A DNA stretch of 64,000 nucleotides from Magnaporthiopsis rhizophila (lineage: Eukaryota > Ascomycota > Sordariomycetes > Magnaporthales > Magnaporthaceae), in assembly GCA_003049465.1 (NCBI GenBank), contig PYSS01000159.1, positions 1 through 64,000 of the forward strand, in the 5' to 3' direction. Made by a program: the position numbers and the translations under genes. The notes beneath the pieces were generated by a model that saw nothing but the letters and a program-made list of their open reading frames with translations, was not told the DNA's origin and did no database searches. Shown one piece after another: positions 1 to 10,799 of this stretch (its first letter is position 1; every line of letters begins with the position of its first letter).

Positions 1-461
1 CGCATGAACCTAGGGAGGCAAACGAATGGGTCACCGACTAATACCTCTAGGATATCGTCGTCCTATGACAACTGAGCGACTCAGGCCCTGTACATTTCTA
101 CCTCACCCAGACCTTGAAGCTTCGGTGGCAGGGGCAATTTCACAAGGGAATCAGGGTTGCCATGTGGAAAATGCGAGCACGCCAACGAAACCCTCTAGAG
201 TGGTGGTACTGTATTAATGCCGTGTGGCGACAGCCATCCGAGATCTACGTCTATCTATCACCGATGCTATTCTAAACGATGCTAGACCAACTCCCGTCGT
301 GGTCAACTAACAATCTCAGGCGTTCTTAGTCAATCTTTCTATGGTCATCGACTCCAGATTCAGTCTTTGAAGGTATGCAGGTTATGTTTACTCCCAGGTG
401 TCAATTAGGAAGCCTGATTGTCAGGATGGCGAGATAGGATAGTGGGTGGGAAACAAAGTGT
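1..461. other. Downstream flank of the GH63 gene, no gene seen
   Basis: No coding region could be supported here. A 63-codon reading frame at 26-217 has no recognisable features. The stretch should hold the 3' UTR and terminator of the minus-strand hydrolase gene that stops at 462. Confidence 0.5.
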
Positions 462-3400
462 CTAGTCGGAGACATGGGTCTCGAGCTCGTCCTCTTGATC
501 CTCGAGGTCGCGGTCTTGCTTCACTTTGGTGAGCTTCTGATCAATGTAATGGCGCATGGCCTGATCGGCCTCTGCTCGCTCCCGGAGCATGGCCGGGTCG
601 TTGGCCATCTGGACGCCGAGTCCGCTCATCGAAGGGCGGCGTGTCGAGTCCTCCGACTCCAGCCCATTGGCATCAAAGTCAGACCGGCTTCCAATTGAGC
701 GCGCAGTGGACGAGCGGCGCATCTTGGGTGTAGACGGCGTCCGCGGTCGCTCGTGGCCACGGTCCATGATGTCGTCAAAGTAGTGCGCCATAGCCACAGA
801 AGGCGTGCGGGGAGTCTGTGGCAGACGACATTTCAGGCTGTGATAGTCACATCGCATTTATCATCAGCAATTAGCCCGGGTCGGTGGGGAGTGGGAGGAT
901 TTTACTTACCCAGTCTCGTGGATCATGCGGGCAATCAGGCCCGTCCAGCCACACTGGTGTGTAGCGCCCAGGCCGCGACCAGTGTCGCCGTCGAAGAACT
1001 CGTAGAACCAAAGGTTGTCCTTCCAGTGCTCGTCAAAGTCGTGGAGGTCGCTGCCGCCATTGATGCTCCGGCGCCCGTCGTCCCTTCGCGCAAAGAGGTG
1101 CGTCAGACGGTGCTGCAGTTCCTCGGCGACATGGCCCAGGTGCATCATGTCGCCAGATCCAGTGGGACACTCGACCATGAAGGCTGGGCCGAAGAACATG
1201 TAGTATCGCTGGAGAGACTCGATGAGGAGGTGGTTCACGCAGAGCCAAATGGGGCCTCGCCAGTTGCTGTTGCCTCCAAAGAGACCGCTATCCGAGTCGC
1301 CAGGGACGTAGCCAACCGTGAACCGCTGTCCGTTGACGTCCATGGAGAAGGGGTGATCTTTGTGGTGCTTGGACAGCGAGCGGATGCCGTGGGGGCTCAG
1401 GAACTCGTCCTCGTCGAGCATCCGCTTCAGGATCTTGACCAGCCTGTCCTTGCTGACAATCGACAGCAGGATGCGGTCGCCCTTGCCGCGCTTCGCAATG
1501 CTCGCCATGTTCCGCTCGGCCACGTCACATCGGTGCTTCATGAACCACTCGACCCTCTTCTTGAATTCGGGCAGCTTGTTGATCAGCTCGGGCTCGATGG
1601 TCATGGTGGCGTAGAGCGGGATGAGCCCGACAAGTGAACGAACGGGCAGCTGCTGGATCCATGGGCCACCCCAGGAAATGGCATCATAGTAGAAGCCGTC
1701 CTCATCGTTCCACAGCGACTTCTCGTCCTTTTGGCCGGTCCTGAACGTCATGGCATCGCTGATGAGGATGAAGTGCTCGAAAAACTTGGACGCCATGTCT
1801 TCGTAGATGCGGCGGTGCTTGGCCAGCTCCAGGCAGATGCTCAGCATAGAGAGGCAGTAGAAGGCCATCCAGCCTGTGCTGTCTGCTTGGTCCAGGGTGC
1901 CACCTGTGGGAAGCGGCTCTGATCGGTTGAAGAGACCGATGTTGTCGAGGCCGAGGAAGCCTCCCTCGAACACGTTCTTCCCGTCGACGTCCTTGCGGTT
2001 CACCCACCAGGTGAAGTTGATGAGACACTTCTGGAACACGCGCTCGAGGAAGTCCAGGTCCTGTCTTCCATACATCTTGCGTTCGATTTTGAAGGTCCGG
2101 AAGGTCGCCCAAGCGTGCACCGGCGGGTTGACATCGCCGAAGTTCCATTCGTAGGCAGGGAGCTGCCCATTCGGGTGACAGTACCACTCGCGCGTAAACA
2201 GATCGAGCTGTTTCTTGGCGAAGTCTGGATCGATCATGGCCAGGGTGATGCAGTGGAAGCTCGTGTCCCAGGCGGCGAAGAAGGGGTACTCCCATGAGTC
2301 GGGCATGGACAAGATGTCGTCGCAATGGAGGTGCTTCCACTGGCTGTTCCGCACCGCCTTCCTCGACGCAGGAGGGGGTGGCTGGGTCGGGTCGCCATTA
2401 GCCCACTGGTCCCAGATAAAGTAATAATGCTGTTTACACCACATCATGCCGGCAAAGGCCTGCCGCTGGATGTTGCGGAGGTCGTCCGAAATGGGCAGCG
2501 GGCTGATCCTGTAGTAGAACTCGTCGGCCTCTTCCTTCTTCTTGTCCATCAGGTCGTCGAACTCCTCCTCGTCGAAGAAGGCTTCGTCCCTCTTGGAAAA
2601 TCGGAAGCGGACAACTGGAGCGGGTAGATCGAGTGTGTCAGGGCGGCATACAGCAGCAAATCAGGAGCAGGGGGCCGCAGCTTACCTGCGCATTCACCCG
2701 GACCAACGCCACCGGCCTCGTTGAAGCTGTACACAGCAGCAGACTTGGTGCCCGTTCGAGCCGGATTGACAGCCGTCTTCTGCCCATCCACGATGTAGCG
2801 ATGGAAAGCATCCTTGACATATGGCTGGGGATTCTTGCCACCATAGAGAAGCTCGAAGTTGGTGTCGTTCTCTGTGAAGATGGTCTCGGGCAGGACGTCT
2901 TCGCCGCTGGGCCCGACGCCGGGAGAAGGCGAGAACACAGTGTATCGCTCTCCGAGCGAGTAATGCTTCGATTTGAGCACACCCTCGCCATGCGACCAGA
3001 CAGAGGGCTTGTTCTCAGCGGGCTCACGACCCCAGGCCCATGTGTTGCGGAACCAGACGTGAGGCACGATGTGGAGCGGGGCTGGATTAGGTCCACGGTT
3101 CCAGGCGGTGACGCGGAACAGGAGCTCGTCCGGGTTGTCGTCTTCCTTTGCCATCTCAATGTTGATGTCCCAGTAGCGGTTGTTGTCGAAGACACCTGTG
3201 TCAACGATCTGGTACTCCTTGTCCTCCTTGGTCCGGCGTCCATTTTCCTCGAGAAGGTCTTCGTACGGGAACGCCTTCTGCGGGTACTTGTACAGATATT
3301 TCATGTACGAATGCTGCAGACGTCAAAAGTGTAAGCGAATGAGGTCGGCCAAGATGCGAACCGGACCCGCGACGCCGGGAGAAGAAACTTACCGTCTAAG

Positions 3401-4224
3401 ATTAGGTTGTGCCGCGGGGCGAGGTGAGGCGGGCGATACTTGTCAGCTTTTATGGAAACATACAAGGTGACGAGGGAGGAAGAGTAGACTCACGGGAAGA
3501 TTGTCGAGGTGGAAGTGTGCCTCCTTGATGCTTTCGCCATGGTTTCCTTGCGGGTTGGAGAGGCCAAAGAGTCTCTCCTTGAGGAACGGGCTGGCCACGC
3601 CGAGACAACGCAATCAGCCAAACGGATCACACAGAAGAGGTGACGTCAGGGTTGCAGTCGGGGATGGACGGGTAAGACCAGGCTCGGAGGGACATAAACT
3701 CACTCTTGTTCGTTCCAGAAGGCGAATGCAATGTTCTGCATGCCATGCGTGTCGCAGACACCAGCAATGCCGTCTTCGCCCCATCGATAAGCCCGCGCCC
3801 GGGCGTGGTCGTGGGGGAAGTCTGTTGAGCCGCAGAGCCACCTGGTCAGCACGTGCGATGTGTGGTGAATCGGCGAGGGGTATGCGTTGCTCTGCTGCTG
3901 CGTCCAACTCACGACCCCAGGCATCGCCATCCGGGCTGTAGTCCTCTCTCACTGCAGTGTCGTCGAGTGTCAGTAGGGCAATTTGGACGAGAGATAGGTG
4001 TCGGTGTCGGTGGCGATGGTGGGGAGAGGCGGGCGCGTGTGCGTAAACCCTCGACAGGAGAGGCGGGCAGAGGGGGCAAGGGTTTTTTTTGCAAGCCTAC
4101 CTGTAGCCCACTGTCGCTCAGCGACGTATGAGCCCCATTTCTTCCAGTACTTTGTTCGGTTGCGGTCCTCCTTCAAACGCTTTTCCTCCTCCGAGAGGAA
4201 TTCGTGGCCCTCAAACACGACCAT
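462..4224 (-). CDS. GH63-type glycoside hydrolase, 7 exons
   Basis: Predicted 1,028-residue alpha-glycosidase of the GH63 clan (mannosyl-oligosaccharide glucosidase/mannosylglycerate hydrolase-like). Exons, 5' to 3': 4224-4101, 3951-3913, 3821-3704, 3590-3494, 3313-2686, 2614-910, 837-462. All junctions are GT...AG and the summed length (3,087 bp) is a whole number of codons. The N-terminal part has the conserved block from QWATVREDYS into FPHDHARARAYRWGEDG, rebuilt across three splice sites. The (alpha/alpha)6 barrel holds the two expected acids: Asp about 452 in the WDTSF context and Glu about 874 in the FYEFFDG block followed by GWT. There is no signal peptide, so a cytosolic enzyme is likely; the real substrate is not known. 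A 125-residue Ser/Arg/Glu-rich tail follows the catalytic domain. Least certain are the start (in-frame codons reach back to 4353) and the 180-bp intron 3314-3493, which might hide a small exon. Confidence 0.88.
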
Positions 4225-6473
4225 CTTGGGCTGGGCAGACGGCGAGCAGCAGAGGTTGGCGGGATGTGAACAAATAAAGGGAGAAAGAAATTGTGCACTA
4301 GGGCCAAGGGCGTTCCGTGTGCTGAAGGCCCAATGAGTGGGACACCAAGGCAAAAGCGAAGAACAATGAATAATGATGTAGCCGTGATAGATAATCCAGA
4401 TTGTCTGAAGCAGGCTGACTGCGAACAGAAGAAGTAACAGAACTGTTGAGTCGTATAAGTGCGGTGGAGGTCATCAACGTCAGTGAGGTCCATGTGGTGT
4501 CGGCTAAGCTGTGTTGGGGTTGTAGTGTTGATGGTTGATGGCGGGGAGAGCGAGGATCATTATGTGAGATGGAATTGGAACCGATCAACCTAGGTATCTG
4601 GGCGGAGCTGCTGTGCGAGGGACGGGAGCTCTATCCATGCACCCACAGACTCACGCTTGCCTTCCATGCGTCAAGGCCCCTTGTCGGCCCTTTCCCGGCG
4701 AGGGACAACCTGGGCGGCAGGAACTTTCTACCCGATCGAAAGTTGGAGCTTCCAGGGTTCTTTCCAGCTCCAAGCACAAGCTGCTTCCGTCGCCGGACTG
4801 TCTTTGGTCCCCGCCACTGCAGGTGCAACTTCCACGATTAGAAGCGACATCGCTCTGACCAACCACGACCAACTACGTCGCGTCGTACACACGCCAATGC
4901 AGGTAGGTACCATCTGCGTGCCTCCGTGTCACGCAACCCGACTGCAGAGTGTCCCGGAGCTTCTTTCCTGAGTGGTGCAGCACGACCAGATAAGAAGCAT
5001 TCCTGCCTGGCCAGCTGTTGCGCGCTTGCTCCTTGGCTGGGTGCTTGCTCTCCTCACAACACAACAATAACCGCGCAGCGCCTTCCACTCGTCCAAACTT
5101 CGAGTTGGGCTGAGGAGTCACCCTACACGTTATCTTCGCCGCTGATGGAAGGTCTCTCTCCCAATGTGGTACCCGCCGGACGCGGGGCGGGTGGAACGCC
5201 CTGACTGCTAGAACGCGCGCCCTTGGGGCACCCGTTTGAGAACCGCCTGGGCACCAAGGCACAGACTGAATGGGCCCTCCACAGTAGACCTAAGGCTCGA
5301 GGACCCAGCTAAACAACTGTGGTTTAGGTTTTCTTGCTGACATCGACCTGGCGGCCTGTGCTGGATAAAAAAAATTGTTATGACGTCATTGAAGTTACGT
5401 GGTAGAACAGGGGCATGATCGCTGCTTTCCTGTGAAATGCAGAGTTGGAAAGCTGAGGGAAACAGTACTTCGAGCTGTGTGCCTTCTTCGCCTTAAAAAC
5501 TCGTACCTCGGAAGATAGTACCAGGCCCCAGATCCAATATTCCTGGATCTTGTCTGCCTGCAGATAGCGGGCATGTGGGGGGTGCTCAGTGTGAAGTGCT
5601 TAGGCACCTGGACCGACCTAGGTACGCAGGTACCACCAACGGCTTGGCTCCTTGGCTAGCAGTCCAGCCCGATCGAGACTGAGGCTCAAGCCTGAAGGCT
5701 GAGGTTATTTCGCCGCGCCAGTAGCCGCTCAATTGACAATCACGACGCCCAAAATAAAACGTGCACCTCTGCACCACCTGCACCACCTGCTGCACCTACC
5801 AAAAGAAGCGACTTTCATAACACGCAGTTTTAAATTTGCGGTTAAAATTTTACTTACAAGTACAACTACGCGCAACATTCCCATCTCTTTTCCTATTTCC
5901 TATCTTTTTTCCTATTTCCTACCTTTTTTCCTATTTCTTATCTCTTTTGTTTAAGGAGATTCGCATGTGTTTTATGCCAGGAGTGTGGTGCAAGGCAAAT
6001 TTGGGTATGGTGGTTGAGGCGCACGTTTTATTTCGGGTCTCGTGACAATCAAGATAAAAGCTTGTCGCATCGGGCGTGCCTTTGCTAGCCTGGTCGGGCA
6101 GATATAGTGCTGACGAATAGAAACATATTAGAAGCAGATAACCCGGCTATGGGTCAAGCACTGACGAAGCAACAGTTGGAAAGTGCTGCGGTTCTACTGC
6201 CCGATTATCCCACCTTCATACAATAGCAGGCGCACCCATCAAGGGAGGAGTGAACTCAATGATACATGTGACATCTCATGATAGATCGCTGTGAACAACC
6301 TGTGGCCGGATATAATTGTTGGGCACTAACGGGCGGTGGGTTCGCCGCCCCCTGGCTCGTAAACTTTGAACGTGCCGCTGGCTGAATAGGCCCGCTAGAC
6401 CCAAGTGAGGTCCCAAGTGGGAACTTCAGGCGCACATTTGTTTGAAGCGCATCTAATCGCAAACTGGATCATC
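4225..6473. other. Intergenic region upstream of GH63 gene and downstream of PTC5-like gene
   Basis: No gene was found in these 2.25 kb. Open frames on both strands (for example 4873-5262 minus) show no domain, no plausible splicing and no fungal protein I recognise. The part near 4224 should carry the hydrolase promoter. A short pyrimidine-rich tandem repeat lies at 5886-5951, and CACCACCTG-like repeats lie around 5763-5795. Confidence 0.5.
5886..5951. repeat. Pyrimidine-rich minisatellite, about 3 units of 20 bp
   Basis: The string TTTTCCTATTTCCTAYC recurs three times in tandem with small changes, giving a strongly asymmetric CT tract on the plus strand. It lies in the intergenic space downstream of the phosphatase gene, about 520 bp from its stop codon. 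No function is evident. Confidence 0.7.
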
Positions 6474-8573
6474 CTAAAGCTTAGGCTTCGGGGCTGCCCG
6501 AGTGGGGTTTGTAGCGGGCGCCGTGGCCTCCTCGTTGACAACGACCTCGCCTGTTGTCCGCTCCCCGTTGCCAAAGAATATTACCTGGACGGTGAGATCA
6601 TCCCTGTTACAGCGTCAGCACCGGCCCTCACCAGGTACACTCCCGCGGTGTGTATTTGCCGTTTCGGAGCCATGAGAAGACCCTGTTGCGGGTAGAGGGG
6701 TCGTAGTCGACTGTACGTACCGATACCTTCTAGAAAATGGAGATGGGAGGGTCAGGAGGGCTGAGACCTGCTCCTCGTTCCTCCCGCCGAGAGCGTTGCG
6801 GATGAGATGGGTTGCCGCGTTCTTATCTTTGACCACAAAACGATCCTTGCCGTCAGGCGAGAGGCCCCACTGCAGTATGCGGATGGGTGTTTTCTGGCCG
6901 CCTTGAGCGGCAGCGTCTTGCGTGCCCTCGACCGGGAGCCCGCTTCGTTGGGAGCCAAAAATGTTGGACCACAGTGAGCCGAGCTGCGACTTGGACTCAG
7001 TCGCGGCCTGGCTCTCCAGCCACTTTCCCACAAGGCCCACGACTTCCTCGTTTGTAAGCATCTCCCAGAGGCCGTCCGTTGCCAGGACGAGGAAATCACC
7101 CTTTTCGGGCTCGATCTTGGTGGTGGTGACCACGGGCTCTGCCGTGACGTAGGGGGGCGTCTTTAGAAGGGCTGAAGGCGTCCTCCCGAAAAAGGACCGC
7201 CGCAGTCGCTCCGACACCTCGCGAGACCATTTATAGCTGGCATCGCCAAACGCTCGTGTCGGCTCAAGGCCGCCGAGCACTCGGCCGTTCCGTACCACGT
7301 GCTCTTCGCCTGGGTGCAGCTTGCGCATGCGGGCGGCCTCGTCTGGGTTGCCACCTGTCTGGTCGATCGACAAAGGAGTGGCAGACCATTTACCTGACGC
7401 CGAACGACGGCCGAGCACGGCTCGCGAGTCACCTGTGCAAGCAACGCGTAGGAGCTTGGACTGGCTGTCGTAGAAAGACAGGAGCGCGCATGAACCCGAC
7501 AGCGCGGGGGCTAGAAGTTCTGCTGCGACCGTCTTGTTATTCTGCTTGAGCACTTTCTCGACGCTCTGGTTAACGATCTCGTCGTCTAGGCGCATAAAAC
7601 CCGCTTTCATGGCGGCGTCAATGGCGTCTGCGGACGGCTTCATCCCGGGCGCGGCGCGGTAGGTGTCGTTGAGTTCCCTCGCGACGGACCCGATCAGGGC
7701 CTGTCGCAGCTTGGCAGAGGTCGTCCATCCACTACAGCGGTAGATTGAGATGCGGTGGGTTCATGGGTTAGCGCTCTGCATCGCCTCTCCTCTCCGAGAC
7801 GCATCACTGCTTCCAGTCCTCGTAGCACCTTTGAATCAACGATCGGGCGCTTGCACTCACGAATGGCCGTCAAAGACTCCCCAGAACATCCAGTCGTTCT
7901 GGGCGACAGATTGGCCAGCCTCCGACTTTCCAGGCACCTCGACGATTTTCTCGGCATGGTCATCCTCGATAGGATCATTGCTGGGCAGTTGAACCAGGTC
8001 GTAGCGCACAACACCTTGGCCTCTGTTGACAAGATAAGACTGCTCGTTCTTGCGAAGCTTCTGGGTGGACTGATCGGGGTTGAGCATCTCAACGACCATG
8101 CGCCTCTCGTCGTCGGTGGTCTTGGAGATGGGGCCCTCGCCGACAAAGGTGCCTGTGTAGAGCTCTTCGGCGCCTATGACAAGGACATTGCGAGTCGGGA
8201 CGGCGGCGTCGGCAGCCTTGGCAGGGCCGGGGGCGGAGGCGCGGACAGGGTCAGTGATATTGTTGCCCCGGTACGAGTACCACGCGCCGTATCCGACAAG
8301 CGTGGACGTCAGGAGGACGGCGAGACGGCGGAAGTACATGGAGGACTGCAGGGGCTCCGAGAACGCATGCTCGGGCCAAGGCCGAGCGCGGGGGCGAGAC
8401 GAGTAAAGACGAAGGGCGCTAGGGCTCCCGGAGCTGGTGTTTCGAGGCTGGATCAAGGTCCGACACCTGCCGCCGCGCGCGAGGCTCCGAACAGTGTAAT
8501 GGCAGGTCGTTCGAAGCGCGCTCACGGTCGGTCGACGCATTGAGGGTGCTGCTGGCTTGGTCTGGAGCAGCAC
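6474..8573 (-). CDS. PTC5: Mitochondrial PP2C phosphatase, Ptc5/PDP type, 3 exons
   Basis: Predicted 617-residue Mg/Mn-dependent Ser/Thr phosphatase of the family that includes yeast Ptc5 and pyruvate dehydrogenase phosphatase. Exons 8573-7861, 7731-6721 and 6603-6474 give an exact reading frame (1,854 bp). The N-terminus is rich in Arg and Ser and lacks acidic residues, like a mitochondrial presequence. A hydrophobic segment (about residues 80-105, after SMYFRRLAVLL) resembles an inner-membrane sorting signal. PP2C motifs are complete: IEDDH (about 202-206), VFDGHSGW (metal-binding Asp about 235), CTGDSRAVLG, LEPTRAFGD, LATDGLWEML (Asp about 457) and DDLTV (576-580), so the enzyme should be active. 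The start could also be Met12 (8540), which begins MRRPTVSALR. The protein ends in Pro-Lys-Leu, a possible weak peroxisomal PTS1. It is divergent to the PEX39-like gene. Confidence 0.92.
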
Positions 8574-9407
8574 TCCTAGACCGATACGAGCTTTATTGGT
8601 TGGCGCGATGGCGGCGAAAGACCGGATTCCGCCTCGGTCGCCTGGATGCGACTGCTGGCTTAAAGTGACCTAGATACCTAGTGTGCTTGCGCTGACATGT
8701 GCGTTGTGCCGGATGCGGGTTCGGTGGGACTGCGACCGAAAGCATCGCGCGCACCCAGGGCCAACTAACCCATTCTGGTTCCAGGGGCGCGGGCGACCTG
8801 CCGAGACAGCGTGGGAAATCATAGAAACATAAAGCGGGTGCTAATTAAATCCCATATTCAACATAACAAGAAAACTGGTACTCGGGTTCGTTTGGGAGAG
8901 CGCATTGAAGCTGAGATTCGCGAGTCGTTTTTGTTCTCATACTACTATTATTCCTTACGCTGAGAGTTTTTCTCGCCATCCTATTCCTACGAACTTGTAA
9001 GTTCATATTATTGTCAGAACATATCAATCACGCGTCCGCCAGCGACAGAGCTTCGCGGGCTCTTCAGCAGAACAAGCGCTGAGGAGAACAGGTGACATGT
9101 ATTCCATGTTGTTCCCAGGTGATTTGGAGCTGGAGGATATCAGAGTTCGACGCCGACGCACATGAGTAATGGAAGTCACTGGTGCTGAGGCTGCTGATGG
9201 GGCAGTTGGGGGAATACGATGGGGTGGACAAGCTGTCTAGCCCGTCACATCCCGATTTGGTCGCTCAAACTACAAACCTGGCTGCTGACCGGTATCGAAG
9301 AAGCGTTTGTTCACCGCACGCATACTGCGACCGAGAGGACATCATAGCTGCCAAGTTGTTTTATCCACTTGCCGACGCCAAACAATTTTTTTATGCGGTT
9401 GCCCAGC
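8574..9407. promoter_or_regulatory. Divergent promoter region, PTC5-like and PEX39-like genes
   Basis: This 834-bp gap lies between two start codons that point away from each other, so it must hold both promoters and both 5' UTRs. No gene is supported inside it (the 60-codon frame at 8845-9027 is featureless). I could not pick out a confident TATA box or named transcription factor site. Confidence 0.55.
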
Positions 9408-10394
9408 ATGGAATCACAGCCCGACGAGCAGCAGAACCAAGAAGTCTTCACTCAGTTCCACAAGTATCCATGGCGGACCGACCTGGCCTTCCTTGTATGT
9501 CAAGGCAATCGTCGGGACGAGCCACTGCCCCCTTACGTATGCCGTGAAGAAATAGGAGGGGATGGCGCGAGATCCAGGACTAAGATGAATCGATCGCCGA
9601 CAGAAGGGCCTGATTGCTCTCCTTGGAGGCGTCGAGAAGCTCCACCCGGACCCTACCCACGCTGATCTTGCCCTTCACGCCCGCATCTTCTACTACCGCA
9701 AGGTGCGGCAGATCCAGATCGACTTTTCCGCCTACAAGCTATGGCTTGGTGGCAATAGCGGCAACTCTACGCCTGCACCGGATCAGGACGTGCTCTCAGC
9801 GCTGTACTGGGCTCAAGACCGTGTCGCTGCCGTCCAGGGGCCGCCGCCACCGAACCCGGTCCACGCTGTAGCCACATTTGCACAGAAATACACATTGCGG
9901 TCACCCGAATCCAGTGACACGTCCCTGGATCCCCCGTCCGGCCCCGCCTGGCAGCAGGCCGCGCCGAAGCTGGATCTGCGTGTTGACCGAAATGCCGTCG
10001 GTGGAAGCGACTCTGGCGACGCCGCCCCTTACCCGAACCACTTTGCAGAGCTGATCGCTGCCGTCCGAGCCAACAAGCCTGTTCCAGGCGTCCGGGAGAT
10101 ACCGGATACCGTCGTGCGAGACCCAGTGAGTCCATCTCCAAAACCACCGTATCCGCATGACTTGTCCCCTCCTTAAATCCGCAGTGCTATGCCGCCGTGG
10201 CTAATAGTCACATCAAACACAATCCTGTAAACTAGGAAGTTAAGCCGGTGGGCAGAATGGCCGCCCCAAGGAAGCCATGGGAGGCCAATATCGTCGATTC
10301 TAGTCAGCTAGGGCAAACTGTTTTGCAGGATTTCGGGATTCAGCAGGAATTCCCACCGTTGAACAAAGGTGAAGAACCGGAAAGTAGTACCTAG
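9408..10394 (+). CDS. PEX39: Candidate peroxin PEX39 (KPWE protein), 3 exons
   Basis: Exons 9408-9494, 9604-10125 and 10245-10394 join in frame to a 252-residue protein. Residues about 171-203 contain the block PYPNHFAELI, then KPVPGVREIPDTVV. The third exon carries APRKPWE (KPWE at 213-216). This pairing, a 'PYP..F.E/ELI....KPVPGI..IPDTV' segment followed by KPWE, is what I know from fungal relatives of yeast Yjr012c and human C6orf226, recently named PEX39. These bind the PTS2 receptor Pex7 and help import of PTS2 proteins into peroxisomes. The N-terminal half (KYPWRTD..., then ARIFYYRKVRQIQIDF) also looks like the fungal family. No membrane segment or signal peptide is visible, so it should be cytosolic. 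The exon 3 acceptor (10244) is chosen to keep the frame; the reading frame after KPWE (about 37 residues) is the least certain part. Confidence 0.72.
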
Positions 10395-10799
10395 GGCCAG
10401 TGAACGAGCCACGCGGCTCTCTGGTGCGGTAAGATTTCGAACCTGCTCCGACGGCCGTGTAGTTGCACGCTGGCCCGGTCTCGCTGACGCGCCAACGACG
10501 CCATCATCTGAGCCTCGTTAGATGCACCAATCTGGCGACTCAAGTGCGCCAGTGGTAGTCACGTCTCATCATGGATAATATAGAGGAAAAGTGAACCGAG
10601 TAACAAAAAAAAGTCTTGTGTATCACAACACGAAACGTATTCACTGCCTCCGGATATTTGCAAGCCCAAAAGAAAGAGGAAGCCCCAACCATACCGGATG
10701 GTTTCCAAGCGTGGTACATCCTGCCTGCCATGCTGGCTCCCGCCCGAACCCTTACCTTCGGTCGGCGTATGTCCCTTCTGACCACGTGCTCTTCTTCTT
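10395..10799. other. Convergent intergenic region, PEX39-like and complex I genes
   Basis: The two flanking genes converge here and the 405 bp should hold both 3' UTRs. Reading frames inside it (for example 10540-10785 minus) have no recognisable content. No terminator signal could be assigned with confidence. Confidence 0.5.

Noticed and set aside
753..1637. 294-codon plus-strand reading frame
   Set aside because: It lies antisense to the GH63 catalytic exon, whose domain content is unambiguous. It has no domain of its own.
4873..5262. 129-codon minus-strand frame in the 4.2-6.5 kb gap
   Set aside because: No recognisable domain, no sensible splice partners and no start context; similar frames occur on both strands of this GC-balanced gap by chance.
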